DNA of 34,722 bases from CAYZIB01 sp964478425 (GCA_964478425.1 CAYZIB010000013.1:1-34722), one strand, 5' to 3'; positions 25,129 to 33,196 are shown, counted from the stretch's first letter. Numbers and translations are program-made. The notes: a model not told the origin generated them from the letters alone.

Positions 25129-25851
25129 TTAATTTTTATTTTTTTTATAATAACCTGGATTTTTACCATCAATATTTTTAAACCACCTTGAAAAAGATGA
25201 AACTGAATTAAATCCAAGTTTAATTCTTACATCATCAATTTTTTTTGTTTGATAAATTATTTCTTTTGCAATTTCAATTTTATAACGATTAACATAATCA
25301 ATAGGTGTTAATTCAAAATTTTTCTTAAAAAAATAATTCATAGTTGATTTTTTTAAATTTAATAATACTGATAATTCATCTAAAGTTATAATTTTATTCA
25401 AATTTTTTTCAATATAAAGTTTTAAAGAATCAATAAGTAATATCACATTTTCATTTTTATTATTTAAAGATCTTAATAAGTTAATAACTAAAACACCTAA
25501 AATATTACTAATATATTCTTCATAATAAATATCTTTTTTATTAAATTCACTATAGATACGATTAAGTAATTTTTCAATATCATAAGTTTTTTTATATATA
25601 GTTAATGGATATTTAATCTGATCTATAAAATATACGTAATAATTTTCAATATCTAATAAAATTACATTTATTCCTGTTTTTGAAAACCAATATTCATTAT
25701 CAGGTTTTAATAAAACCAAATCAAATTTAGATACCTCATACTTAATCCCATTAACTTTAATTACAGTATCTTCTAAAATACTTATAATCCCAAAATCTTT
25801 ACTTTGATATTTATTTTTTAAAGTAATAAAATCAAGAAATCTGGTTTCCAT
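25129..25851 (-). CDS. AraC-family transcriptional regulator
   Basis: A 240-aa regulator. Residues about 1-80 fit a small cupin-like sensing domain (GISILEDTVIKVNGIKYEVSKFDLVLLKPDNEYWF). Residues about 140-236 are the double helix-turn-helix domain: ITLDELSVLLNLKKSTMNYFFKKNFELTPIDYVNRYKIEIAKEI, then DVRIKLGFNSVSSFSRWFKNIDGKNPGYYKK, the standard second HTH. It starts 2 nt after yebC. It lies just upstream of cysK-cysE on the same strand, but a terminator separates them, so a regulatory link is only possible. Confidence 0.9.
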   Translation of the reverse strand: METRFLDFITLKNKYQSKDFGIISILEDTVIKVNGIKYEVSKFDLVLLKPDNEYWFSKTGINVILLDIENYYVYFIDQIKYPLTIYKKTYDIEKLLNRIYSEFNKKDIYYEEYISNILGVLVINLLRSLNNKNENVILLIDSLKLYIEKNLNKIITLDELSVLLNLKKSTMNYFFKKNFELTPIDYVNRYKIEIAKEIIYQTKKIDDVRIKLGFNSVSSFSRWFKNIDGKNPGYYKKNKN

Positions 25852-25853
25852 TT

Positions 25854-26573
25854 TTATTTATCTAATGATACATTGTGATAAACATTTTGAACATCATCTA
25901 ATTCTTCTAATGCAGAAATTAATTTTTCAAATTTTTCTAAATCTTCTCCATCTAAAGAAATATAATCTTGTGCCAAACATGTAATTTCATCAACAGTAAA
26001 AACTAAATCTGATTTAAAATCTAATAATGCAGTTTTTATATTATTATAATCACTTTGTTCCCCGTAAACTGCAATTCCTTCGTCATCAGCTTCAATATCA
26101 GCATCAATATCATTAGAAATTAAAACATCCATAACTTCTTCTTCTGTTAATCCATTAAATACAAAAACTGATTTATCAGAAAAACTATGTGAACAACATC
26201 CACTAACTCCAAGTTTTCCACCACATTTAGTAAATTTAGCTCTAACTTCAGCAAAAGCTCTATTTACATTATCTGATAAACAATCAATTATAACCATTGA
26301 TCCACCTTGAGCAAATCCTTCATATCTAGAAGGAATGTATGATTCTCCTGAATTTCCTGCAGCTTTATCGATTGCTCTTTTAATTACATCTGCACTACAT
26401 TGATCTTTTTTTGCTTTTTCAACTAATCTTCTTAATTCAAGATTAGCATTAATATCAGGCGAACCATTTTTAGCAGCCATATAAATTAATTTACCGTATT
26501 TATTATTTAACTTTGATTTTGCAGCAGCAGTTTTTGCCATTGCAACTTTTCTAACCTCATGGGCTCTTCCCAT
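25854..26573 (-). CDS. yebC: YebC/PmpR-family protein
   Basis: A 239-aa protein of the YebC/TACO1 family. It begins MGRAHEVRKVAMAKTAAAKSKLNNKYGKLIYMAAKNGSPDINANLELRRLVEKAKKDQ and has the three-domain length typical of the family. Members have been described as transcription regulators and, more recently, as factors that ease ribosome stalling on proline stretches. GRAHEVRK rather than GRKWENIK is the variant start seen in the YeeN-like subgroup. An AAGGAG site precedes the ATG, and TATAAT lies on the complement of 26605-26610. Followed at 2 nt by the AraC-type gene. Confidence 0.95.
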   Translation of the reverse strand: MGRAHEVRKVAMAKTAAAKSKLNNKYGKLIYMAAKNGSPDINANLELRRLVEKAKKDQCSADVIKRAIDKAAGNSGESYIPSRYEGFAQGGSMVIIDCLSDNVNRAFAEVRAKFTKCGGKLGVSGCCSHSFSDKSVFVFNGLTEEEVMDVLISNDIDADIEADDEGIAVYGEQSDYNNIKTALLDFKSDLVFTVDEITCLAQDYISLDGEDLEKFEKLISALEELDDVQNVYHNVSLDK

Positions 26574-26660
26574 AAAAACAACTCCTTAAAATAATTTCTT
26601 ATATATTATACACTATTTACTAAATAAAAAAAAGAAAAATTTTAGAATTGTTAATAATAT

Positions 26661-26689
26661 GCATATTTTATAAAGAAAAACATAAATAT
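26661..26689 (+). promoter_or_regulatory. Putative sigma-E-like (mother-cell) promoter of cwlJ-gerQ
   Basis: GCATATT (26661-26667), a 13-nt spacer and CATAAATAT (26681-26689) resemble the B. subtilis sigma-E consensus (KMATATT and CATACAAT). The same element with the same spacing precedes the YdcC/LolA-like gene (31995-32023), and the two share the 13-mer TATGCATATTTTA. The predicted start falls next to the GAGGTGA ribosome site, giving a very short leader; other promoters in this window show the same tightness. Confidence 0.5.
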
Positions 26690-26704
26690 TAATGAGGTGA
26701 AAAA

Positions 26705-27124
26705 ATGTCAGTAATAAAACATACTACTGAAGAAATAAAACTTTTAGCTAGATTAATGCGTGCTGAAGCTGAAGGAGAAGGTAAACAAGGTATGCTTTTA
26801 GTTGGAAATGTTGGTGTTAATAGAGTAAGAGCAAAATGCTTTGATTTTAAAAATATTACATCAATAACAAAAATGGTTTTTCAAAATCCAGGAGGATTTG
26901 AAGCAACTCAATTTTCATACTTTTACCAACACGCAAGAACATCCGAAATTAATCTTGCTAAAAGAGTAATTAACGGAGAAAGATTTGTACCAGCCACCAA
27001 AGCACTTTTTTTCTATAATCCTTTTGGTACAGGATGTAGAAGTAGTTGGTATAATATGTGGAACACTGGAAAATATAAAAGCCATTGTTTTTATGCACCA
27101 ACAGAAAGTCAAAAATGTTATTAA
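26705..27124 (+). CDS. cwlJ: Spore cortex-lytic hydrolase CwlJ (SleB-type catalytic domain)
   Basis: A 139-aa protein made only of the SleB/CwlJ hydrolase domain, with no signal peptide. The family glutamate is in RLMRAEAEGEGKQGMLLVGNVGVNRV (Glu just after MRAEAE). QFSYF and KALFFYNP[F]GTGC..SSWY are also conserved. CwlJ (142 aa in Bacillus) degrades cortex muropeptides during Ca-dipicolinate-triggered germination and depends on GerQ for its place in the coat. GerQ is the next gene, which makes CwlJ far more likely than a general wall hydrolase. The start has GAGGTGA 4 nt upstream. Confidence 0.9.
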   Translation: MSVIKHTTEEIKLLARLMRAEAEGEGKQGMLLVGNVGVNRVRAKCFDFKNITSITKMVFQNPGGFEATQFSYFYQHARTSEINLAKRVINGERFVPATKALFFYNPFGTGCRSSWYNMWNTGKYKSHCFYAPTESQKCY

Positions 27125-27146
27125 ATAAAAGAAAGGAACGATTATT

Positions 27147-27488
27147 ATTAATCCATATTATCAAAATCCATATCAAATGATGTTTCCGTATCAACAATTT
27201 CCAATGCCTGATCTAATGCAAAATCAATTTACTGAACAATCATATATTGAAAATATCCTAAGATTAAACAAAGGCAAAATCGCAACAGTATATATGAACT
27301 TTGAAAATAGTCAATGGGGATCAAAAATTTTTAAAGGAAGAATTGAAGCTGCGGGAACAGATCATATTATTTTAAGTGATGTAAATACCTCATTAAGATA
27401 TATTTTATTAACTGTATATTTAGACTATATTACTTTTGACGAAGAAATAAATTATCAATATCCATATGATATGACAAGTCCAAGATAA
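27147..27488 (+). CDS. gerQ: Spore coat protein GerQ, probably starting at ATT
   Basis: The core QSYIENILRLNKGKIATVYMNFENSQWGSKIFKGRIEAAGTDHIILSDVNTSLRYILLTVYLDYITFDEEINY is unmistakably GerQ, the coat protein cross-linked by transglutaminase and needed to retain CwlJ. The first ATG (27177) has no ribosome site. Reading further upstream in frame gives NPYYQNPYQ, the same Pro/Tyr/Gln-rich composition as the following MMFPYQQFPMP. It reaches ATT at 27147, with AAAGGA 9 nt before it, so I place the start there (113 aa). The conservative alternative is ATG 27177 (103 aa). It follows cwlJ in an operon, as in Bacillus anthracis. Confidence 0.9.
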   Translation: MNPYYQNPYQMMFPYQQFPMPDLMQNQFTEQSYIENILRLNKGKIATVYMNFENSQWGSKIFKGRIEAAGTDHIILSDVNTSLRYILLTVYLDYITFDEEINYQYPYDMTSPR

Positions 27489-27512
27489 AAAGTTCAAATT
27501 GAACTTTTTTTT
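27487..27512 (+). terminator. Intrinsic terminator after cwlJ-gerQ
   Basis: AAAAAGTTCA (27487-27496, A-rich base) pairs with TGAACTTTTT (27500-27509), and further T residues follow to 27512. It overlaps the gerQ stop codon. Confidence 0.85.
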
Positions 27513-27562
27513 ATTTAATTTTAGCTTTTAATATGTTAAAATTAAATAAGGAGGAATAAAAT

Positions 27563-27976
27563 ATGTGTATATTCTGTAAAATAGTAGAAAATGAAATACC
27601 ATCTAATAAAATATATGAAGATGATAATTTTATAGCAATTCTTGATATCTCACCTGTAACAAAAGGTCATACATTAATAATTCCAAAAAATCATTACGAA
27701 AATATCTTTGATCTTCCAAAAAATATTTATACTGAACTTGGAAATGTTATTGTTAAACTAAGCAACATCTTAAAAGAAACATTAAATTTTAAAGGTCTAA
27801 ATATTTTAAATAATAATGGCCCTGTTTCAGGACAATCAGTACTACATTTTCATGTTCATTTAATTCCAAGATATGACAATGACACATTTGATTTTAATTT
27901 TAATAGTAATTTAAAATTAAGTAACGATGAATTAAATAATTTATGTAATAAAATTAAAAAAAATGCCTATAAATAA
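27563..27976 (+). CDS. HIT-family nucleotide hydrolase
   Basis: A 137-aa histidine-triad protein. CIFCKIVENEIPSNKIYEDD is the N-terminal signature with CxxC zinc-type cysteines. The triad is HFHVHLIPR near 97-105, preceded by NNNGPVSGQSVLHFH. Such proteins (Hit/HinT) hydrolyse adenosine phosphoramidates and aminoacyl-AMP. A perfect AAGGAGG site precedes the ATG. Flanked by terminators on both sides, so it is monocistronic. Confidence 0.95.
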   Translation: MCIFCKIVENEIPSNKIYEDDNFIAILDISPVTKGHTLIIPKNHYENIFDLPKNIYTELGNVIVKLSNILKETLNFKGLNILNNNGPVSGQSVLHFHVHLIPRYDNDTFDFNFNSNLKLSNDELNNLCNKIKKNAYK

Positions 27977-27997
27977 TTTTTATAGGCTGTTTTTTTA
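27956..27997. terminator. Bidirectional intrinsic terminator between hit and tex
   Basis: GCCTATAAA (27965-27973) pairs with TTTATAGGC (27979-27987). The plus strand continues with T (27990-27996), and the left side has eight A (27956-27963), giving a T tail on the minus strand. It serves the converging hit and tex genes and contains both stop codons. Confidence 0.88.
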
Positions 27998-30187
27998 TTT
28001 TCCATTAGGAAACATTGTCAACGCTACTTTTTCTCTTTTTAAATCAACAGATTCAACATAAACTTTAACTAAATCTCCAACATTATATAAATCAGATGGA
28101 TGTTTGATATATCCTTTTGACATTTTTGAAATATGTAATAATCCATCTTCATGTAAACCACAATCTATAAAGCATCCAAAATCAACAACGTTTCTAACAG
28201 TTCCATTTAATTCCATTCCAACTTTTAAATCTTCTAAATGTAATACATCACTTCTTAAAACTGGTTTTTCTAATTCATCTCTTGGATCCCTTAATGGTGC
28301 TATAAAAGCATCTAATATATCGTTTAATGTATATTCATCACAATTTAATTTTTCAATTAATTCTTCTTTATTAATATTATTTACTAAATCAATCATTTCT
28401 TTTGTACCAAATTTAGTTTTATCAATGTTATATAATCTTATTATTTTTTCTGCAATATTATAACTTTCTGGGTGTATTTGAGTCATATCTAATGGTTCAG
28501 TTCCTTCAGGAACTCTTAAAAATCCAATTGCTTGCTCGTATGTTTTTGCTCCAAATTTTGGAACTTTTTTTATTTCTTCACGATTTTTAAATTTACCATT
28601 TTCTTCTCTGTATTTAATAATATTTTCTGCAACACTTTTATTTAATCCTGAAACATATTGTAATAATGATTTAGAAGCAGTATTAATATTAACTCCTACT
28701 TTATTTACAGCATCAATAACTACATCATCTAATGAGCTAGATAATTTTGATTGAGTAATATCATGTTGATATTGACCAACACCAATTGATTTTGGATCAA
28801 TTTTAACAAGTTCACTTAATGGATCTTGTAATCTTCTTGCTATACTTACAGCACTTCTTTCTTCAACTTCATAATCAGGGAATTCTTCTCTTGCTAAATC
28901 TGATGCACTATATACTGATGCTCCTGCTTCTGATACAATTATATATTTAATATTTTGATGTTCACTTAAATTATATTCCTTAATTAAATCAGCAAAAAAT
29001 GCTTCTGTTTCTCTACTTGCAGTTCCATTACCTATAGCACATATTTCAACTTTATATTTTTTAAATAATCTAATAACAATTTCTTTTGCTCTTAAAACTA
29101 ATTTAGGATCTGCAATATCTCCTTTTCTTTTTTCATGTGGATAAATAACTTGTTTTTCTATTACTTTTCCTACTACATCAATTAAAGCTAATTTACAACC
29201 TGTTCTAAATGCAGGGTCAACTCCTAGTATGATTTTTCCTTTTAGAGGTGGTTGTAATAATAAATTTTTCAAATTTAAAGAAAATATATCTATTGCTTTT
29301 TCTTCTGCATTTTGAGTCAATTCTGCTCTTATTTCTCTTTCAATAGAAGGATAAATCAATCTTTTTATTGAATCTAAAATTGCATCTTTAACTATATCTA
29401 AAACAAAACTATCATTATTTTTAATTATTTTATTTTCTAAATAATTAGATATTATGTCAATATCTAAGTCAATAGAAACATTTATAACCTTTTCTTTTTC
29501 TGCACGATTAATAGCAAGTACTCTGTGAGATCTGATTGATTTAACAGGTTCTATATAGTCATAATACATTTTGTATACTTCTTTTTCATCAACAGCATTT
29601 TTCTTAATTTTTGTTGCAATCATTCCTTGTCTAAACATTTCTTGACGAATATATTTTCTATAACTTGCATTATCACTTATCCATTCAGCTATAATATATT
29701 TCGCATTAGTTATAGCAAAATCTGTTGATTGAACATTTTCATTAATATAAGGCATAGCTAAATCATCAATATTACCTTTAACAGGAAATGCCATAATTTT
29801 TTTTGCAAGTGGTTCTAAACCTAAATTTATAGCTTCTGTTGCTTTAGTTTTCTTTTTTTCTTTATATGGTCTATATAAATCTTCTAATTCTATAAGCTTA
29901 TTACAATTATTAATTTTTTCTTTTAAATCATCTGTAAGCATACCTTTTTCATCAATTAATCTAATTATATCTTCTTTTCTTTTTTCTAATTGAACACGGT
30001 ATTCAAAAACTTGATTAATTTGTCTTATTTGTTCTTCATCTAAAGCACCAGTTGCTTCTTTTCTATATCTAGCAATAAAAGGTACGGTTGCTCCATCATT
30101 TAATAAAGTTAATACTGCAATAACTTGTTTAGAAGTTATACCTAAAGAATCTGCAATTTCTTTTACAATTATTTCATTAAATTCCAT
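27995..30187 (-). CDS. tex: Tex-family S1 RNA-binding transcription accessory protein
   Basis: A 730-aa protein with the Tex layout. The N-terminal HTH-like region is ADSLGITSKQVIAVLTLLNDGATVPFIARYRKEATGALDEEQIRQI. A YqgF/RuvC-like domain follows around 320-450 (ILGVDPAFRTGCKLALID, CAIGNGTASRETEAF). Then come helix-hairpin-helix motifs at about 490-560 (SGLNKSVAENIIKYREENGKFKNREEI) and a C-terminal S1 domain at about 648-720 (GMELNGTVRNVVDFGCFIDCGLHEDGLLHISKMS). Tex binds nucleic acid and RNA polymerase-associated complexes. The length is normal. A GGAGGA site precedes the start. Transcribed alone, with terminators on both sides. Confidence 0.96.
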   Translation of the reverse strand: MEFNEIIVKEIADSLGITSKQVIAVLTLLNDGATVPFIARYRKEATGALDEEQIRQINQVFEYRVQLEKRKEDIIRLIDEKGMLTDDLKEKINNCNKLIELEDLYRPYKEKKKTKATEAINLGLEPLAKKIMAFPVKGNIDDLAMPYINENVQSTDFAITNAKYIIAEWISDNASYRKYIRQEMFRQGMIATKIKKNAVDEKEVYKMYYDYIEPVKSIRSHRVLAINRAEKEKVINVSIDLDIDIISNYLENKIIKNNDSFVLDIVKDAILDSIKRLIYPSIEREIRAELTQNAEEKAIDIFSLNLKNLLLQPPLKGKIILGVDPAFRTGCKLALIDVVGKVIEKQVIYPHEKRKGDIADPKLVLRAKEIVIRLFKKYKVEICAIGNGTASRETEAFFADLIKEYNLSEHQNIKYIIVSEAGASVYSASDLAREEFPDYEVEERSAVSIARRLQDPLSELVKIDPKSIGVGQYQHDITQSKLSSSLDDVVIDAVNKVGVNINTASKSLLQYVSGLNKSVAENIIKYREENGKFKNREEIKKVPKFGAKTYEQAIGFLRVPEGTEPLDMTQIHPESYNIAEKIIRLYNIDKTKFGTKEMIDLVNNINKEELIEKLNCDEYTLNDILDAFIAPLRDPRDELEKPVLRSDVLHLEDLKVGMELNGTVRNVVDFGCFIDCGLHEDGLLHISKMSKGYIKHPSDLYNVGDLVKVYVESVDLKREKVALTMFPNGK

Positions 30188-30205
30188 ATTTCCTCCTACT
30201 ATACT

Positions 30206-30230
30206 AAAAAAAGAAGTTTTACTTCTTCTT
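30206..30230 (-). terminator. Intrinsic terminator after the 223-aa membrane protein gene
   Basis: AAGAAGT (30211-30217) pairs with ACTTCTT (30221-30227), followed on the minus strand by T residues (complement of 30206-30210). It sits between the bitopic protein gene and tex. Confidence 0.75.
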
Positions 30231-30902
30231 TTATTTTATCATTTCTAATATTTCTGTTTTAAATTCACTAATTGTTCCAGATACTGAAAAATCATAAACT
30301 TTATATCCACCATCTGTACTGCTTGGATTATAATATACTAATGAAAATGCTGTATTATTAATAACTAATCTTTCTGCATCATCATTTTCAGTTTCAGTAT
30401 AATTTCCTAAAATTAATGTAGCATTTGCTTTTTCATTAACTTTTCTTGATGTATCAATAATATATAATGTTCTATCACTGTTTTCATCTAAATTTAACCA
30501 TTCAAATAATGATTTTAATGAAGCTTCTAGATTGAATCCTCCACTTGTTCCATTCAAACAAGTTTCAATTAATGTATCTTCATAAACTCTATAATCACTG
30601 TTGAAAACTAATAAAAAATCTCCTGGCTCGAAAAGATAATATGAACCTTCTTCATCTGTGTGTTCTTCACCGAATTTAAGACCGTTATCAGAACTATCAT
30701 ATGAAATTTGAATACCATTATACTCTGTAAATTTTCTTATTACCTTATCATTCTTTTCAAATGCTCCCACTCTATATAAAATAGCAAACACAAGTCCAAC
30801 TACTAATAAAAAACATATAACTCCATAAACCACAACAGGTTTAATTTTCAATTTACTAACTCTTTTATTTTTGGCTGGTTTTTTTTCAATTACTCTTGCC
30901 AT
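30231..30902 (-). CDS. Hypothetical bitopic membrane protein
   Basis: A 223-aa protein that I do not recognise. A strongly basic cytoplasmic head (MARVIEKKPAKNKRVSKLKIK) precedes one helix (PVVVYGVICFLLVVGLVFAILYRV, about 22-45). The external domain is about 175 residues and acidic. Its middle (YYLFEPGDFLLVFNSDYRVYEDTLIETCLNG, then RTLYIIDTSRKV) has a strand-helix-strand look that could be thioredoxin-like, but no CxxC is present. GGAGATG precedes the ATG. It has its own promoter and terminator. The plan resembles the protein at 17924-18655. Confidence 0.75.
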   Translation of the reverse strand: MARVIEKKPAKNKRVSKLKIKPVVVYGVICFLLVVGLVFAILYRVGAFEKNDKVIRKFTEYNGIQISYDSSDNGLKFGEEHTDEEGSYYLFEPGDFLLVFNSDYRVYEDTLIETCLNGTSGGFNLEASLKSLFEWLNLDENSDRTLYIIDTSRKVNEKANATLILGNYTETENDDAERLVINNTAFSLVYYNPSSTDGGYKVYDFSVSGTISEFKTEILEMIK

Positions 30903-30942
30903 GTTTTCATCTCCTTAATACATATTTATTTATAGCAATACT

Positions 30943-30971
30943 ATTATACTAAACTAAATACAAATATGCAA
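30943..30971 (-). promoter_or_regulatory. Sigma-A promoter of the 223-aa membrane protein gene
   Basis: TTGCAT (30966-30971) and TATAAT (30943-30948) on the minus strand with a 17-nt spacer. It lies just downstream of the terminator of the YdcC-like gene, so the two genes are expressed separately. Confidence 0.65.
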
Positions 30972-30972
30972 G

Positions 30973-30993
30973 AAAAAAAAGCCAAAAGGCTTT
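30973..30993 (-). terminator. Intrinsic terminator after the YdcC/LolA-like gene
   Basis: AAAGCC (30978-30983) pairs with GGCTTT (30988-30993) around AAAA. The minus strand continues with T (complement of 30973-30980). Confidence 0.75.
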
Positions 30994-30997
30994 ATTT

Positions 30998-31969
30998 CTA
31001 ATTCAAGGAATTGGCTATTTCTTGCATAACACTATAATTTAAATCACTAGAGTATATATTATATTCAACCCCACCAACATACCAAGTTAATACACTTTCA
31101 CCTATTAATCCTATTCCTTCATCAAGATAAATAATATCACTATATAAATAATTACATCCTAAAACTTTTTCTTCTTCTACAAATTTTCCAACAATAGTAT
31201 AATTATATTCACCTGAAAATGTTGCTATTACAATATCATCAGTTATTTGTTCTGCTTCATGTAATACACTTACACCATCAGGAATAAACGTAACTTCTTT
31301 GAATTCTTGTTCTAAAAAAACATTTTCAGTTAATGAAGATCTAACAGACTCATTTGCTTCTTCAACATCAAATTCTTCTTTTTTTATATTTTTATCAAAA
31401 TTAAATTTTTGAAATGTAATTTTAACAACCTCTTTATCAGTAGTATCTTTAATAGATACTTCTTTAGGCATTAAAGTATCAACATCAAAAACAACTTTTT
31501 GTCTAGTCCAATTACTATGAACTTTATGAGTTATATTATGTTCAATAACTACATTTTCATTTTCTAAATTAAATGTTTTTGTCTCATCATTTAAAATATC
31601 TTTATATATAGATTGAATCAAATATCCTTGCGATGAATTTAAAGGCCAAGATCCATCAAATTTAAAACTTTTATTTAAAGCCGGATTAATTACATAAGTT
31701 CCTGTATCATTTTTAATAATCACTTGAATATTGTCATTATTATTATTTTTTAATGTAACCTTATAATAATCTGGATTTAAATAAAGTACATTAATATCAA
31801 ACGAAATTGATCCTTCTTCTTTTTTTAAAGACATTTTTGCATCTACTTCATATTTTGTTATTTCTTCCATTTTTTCACTTAATTCAACAAAAAATTCATC
31901 TTCAGTAGGTGCTTTTTTACATCCACTAAATACTATAAATAATAAAGCTAAAATAATTATTTTTTTCAT
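30998..31969 (-). CDS. LolA-like lipoprotein (YdcC/GerS type, sporulation or germination associated)
   Basis: A 323-aa lipoprotein with lipobox FSGC (Cys17). Residues about 25-215 follow the LolA-like half-barrel seen in Bacillus YdcC and clostridial GerS: ITKYEVDAKMSLKKEEGSISFDINVLYLNPDYYKVTLK, VVFDVDTLMPKEVSIKDTT and KITFQKFNFD. Residues about 235-320 fit a DUF4367-like tail (YTIVGKFVEEE ... LTWYVGGVEYNIYSSDL). YdcC is made in the mother cell under sigma-E, and GerS supports cortex modification. A sigma-E-like promoter matching that of cwlJ lies upstream, supporting this reading. A housekeeping lipoprotein remains possible. Confidence 0.72.
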   Translation of the reverse strand: MKKIIILALLFIVFSGCKKAPTEDEFFVELSEKMEEITKYEVDAKMSLKKEEGSISFDINVLYLNPDYYKVTLKNNNNDNIQVIIKNDTGTYVINPALNKSFKFDGSWPLNSSQGYLIQSIYKDILNDETKTFNLENENVVIEHNITHKVHSNWTRQKVVFDVDTLMPKEVSIKDTTDKEVVKITFQKFNFDKNIKKEEFDVEEANESVRSSLTENVFLEQEFKEVTFIPDGVSVLHEAEQITDDIVIATFSGEYNYTIVGKFVEEEKVLGCNYLYSDIIYLDEGIGLIGESVLTWYVGGVEYNIYSSDLNYSVMQEIANSLN

Positions 31970-31994
31970 TTTCTTCCCCCATTACTATTCATTA

Positions 31995-32023
31995 ATTAAT
32001 ATGCACAAAAAACTAAAATATGC
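31995..32023 (-). promoter_or_regulatory. Putative sigma-E-like promoter of the YdcC/LolA-like gene
   Basis: On the minus strand GCATATT (32017-32023), a 13-nt spacer and CATATTAAT (31995-32003). It is superimposable on the element before cwlJ. A GGGGGAAG ribosome site follows with normal spacing before the ATG at 31969. Confidence 0.55.
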
Positions 32024-32069
32024 ATATAAAATAAACAAATACACAAAATAAATTAAAAGGAGGAATAAA

Positions 32070-32273
32070 ATGAATATCTTATCCAGAATATTCTTAGTTT
32101 TAATTATAATAGGTGCAATTAATTGGGGATTAGTTGGAATATTTGATTTTGATTTAGTAAGTTATTTATTTAAAGAAGGATCATTAATTTCAAGAATAAT
32201 CTATACAATTATTGGTTTATCAGGAATCGTTAATTTAATTTTGTTATTTAAACCAAACAATATAGAAGACTAA
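32070..32273 (+). CDS. DUF378 family small membrane protein (YuzA-like)
   Basis: A 67-aa protein with two hydrophobic helices. ILSRIFLVLIIIGAINWGLVGIFDFDLVSYLF is the DUF378 hallmark (G-A-[IL]-NWGL-[VI]-G), and YTIIGLSGIVNLILLF is the second helix. The function of the family is unknown. A perfect AAAGGAGGAATAAA ribosome site precedes the ATG. It is transcribed divergently from the YdcC-like gene. Confidence 0.93.
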   Translation: MNILSRIFLVLIIIGAINWGLVGIFDFDLVSYLFKEGSLISRIIYTIIGLSGIVNLILLFKPNNIED

Positions 32274-32316
32274 AGAAAAATGAGAAAAGTTAAGATTTTA
32301 ACACCATAAAAACAGC

Positions 32317-32360
32317 AAAGGCACAAACTAACGAACAAAAAATTCGTTGATTGTGCCTTT
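32317..32360. repeat. Long hairpin-forming inverted repeat at the edge of the scar region
   Basis: Outer arms AAAGGCACAA (32317-32326) and TTGTGCCTTT (32351-32360) and inner arms AACGAA (32330-32335) and TTCGTT (32343-32348) give 16 paired bases with a small internal bulge. There is no strong T tail on either strand. It could be a weak terminator for the DUF378 gene or the end of a lost element. From 32361 to 32635 I see no gene or site. Confidence 0.6.
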
Positions 32361-32635
32361 AAATTTGTAAATTTATTCTTAATAAACAAACTGTTTTTAC
32401 TCCTGTGACTAAAAAAGGTACTCATTATGGACAATAAAACCTGTAACGCATACGATAATTTGGATTAACGGAAGTTAAGTGGTAAAATTTTTTGATTTAT
32501 ACATTTTGCTTTTATATATTAATGCTTATAGATTCTTACGTTTTTCACTATTCATCCCAACCATCATTAGCTTAAAATAAAGATATTTGTAAAATAATAA
32601 CCTATTAGTCAAAATAATATATTTGTTATTTTTAG

Positions 32636-33196
32636 CTAATTGGACAACCAATTTGCAATATCTATAATTCTTATACCCTCGTATTAATACTAGTTGTGTC
32701 GTGTACGGGCAATTACCATTTTAGGATAATCATCTTTAATTTGCAGTAATGGTGATACTTCTTGATCAAAGGTTTTATCATCACTAATATTATCAGATAC
32801 CTGAATGTAAATTTTTTCATTACGCTTGATAACCACAAAGCCGATTTTTTTTGTTCCGAGTTTTACATAACGGAAAGTATGTTCACTCAAATAATATTTA
32901 TCGTTAGATGCAAGATATTTTTTCCTTTAATATCATATCTACGCACCATGTAAAAGGCGAACGCATTACAAAGATACTGCATATGAACCGATAGTTGTAT
33001 GATGTATTTTTTCCATAGCAACCTCCAAGTTATTAGTTATGCTTCTGGCAGATGAAAGATTTGAAATATTATCCATTAAATAATCCACAATTCTATCCAT
33101 TAACTGCACATTACAGATTTTATATTTTTTTCATATATCTCGAACTATTAAAGTATCAAGCAATTCACTAATATAATCATATTTTAAAATTAAGGT
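32636..33196 (-). pseudogene. Decayed DUF4143-type AAA ATPase gene, C-terminal part
   Basis: Pieces of one protein read in shifting frames on the minus strand: DYISELLDTLIVRDI, stop TGA, KKYKICNVQLMDRIVDYLMDN..., then a frame change at about 32986 to MQYLCNAFAFYMVRRYDIKGK. A 1-nt loss in an A run (32919-32924) leads to KYLASNDKYYLSEHTFRYVKLGTK, then KIGFVVIKRNEKIYIQVSDN...YPKMVIARTRH. Two in-frame stops (TAG, TAA) follow before YEGIRIIDIANWL. Intact relatives, as I recall them, have about 30 more residues between LGTK and the KRNEK segment, so an internal deletion is likely. The ATPase half is gone. Codons are richer in G/C than in the neighbours, suggesting transfer from a gut Firmicute. Confidence 0.85.

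Noticed and set aside
26915..27197. Minus-strand open frames across cwlJ and gerQ
   Set aside because: They are antisense to two well-recognised spore proteins and carry no ribosome site.
32762..32953. A plus-strand 63-codon open frame in the scar region
   Set aside because: It is antisense to the recognisable DUF4143 remnant and has no ribosome site.
33140..33155. In-frame TGA in the DUF4143 remnant as a sign of TGA recoding
   Set aside because: TAG, TAA and frame changes also interrupt it, and TGA ends asnS and the rluA-type gene, so the standard code holds and the gene is dead.
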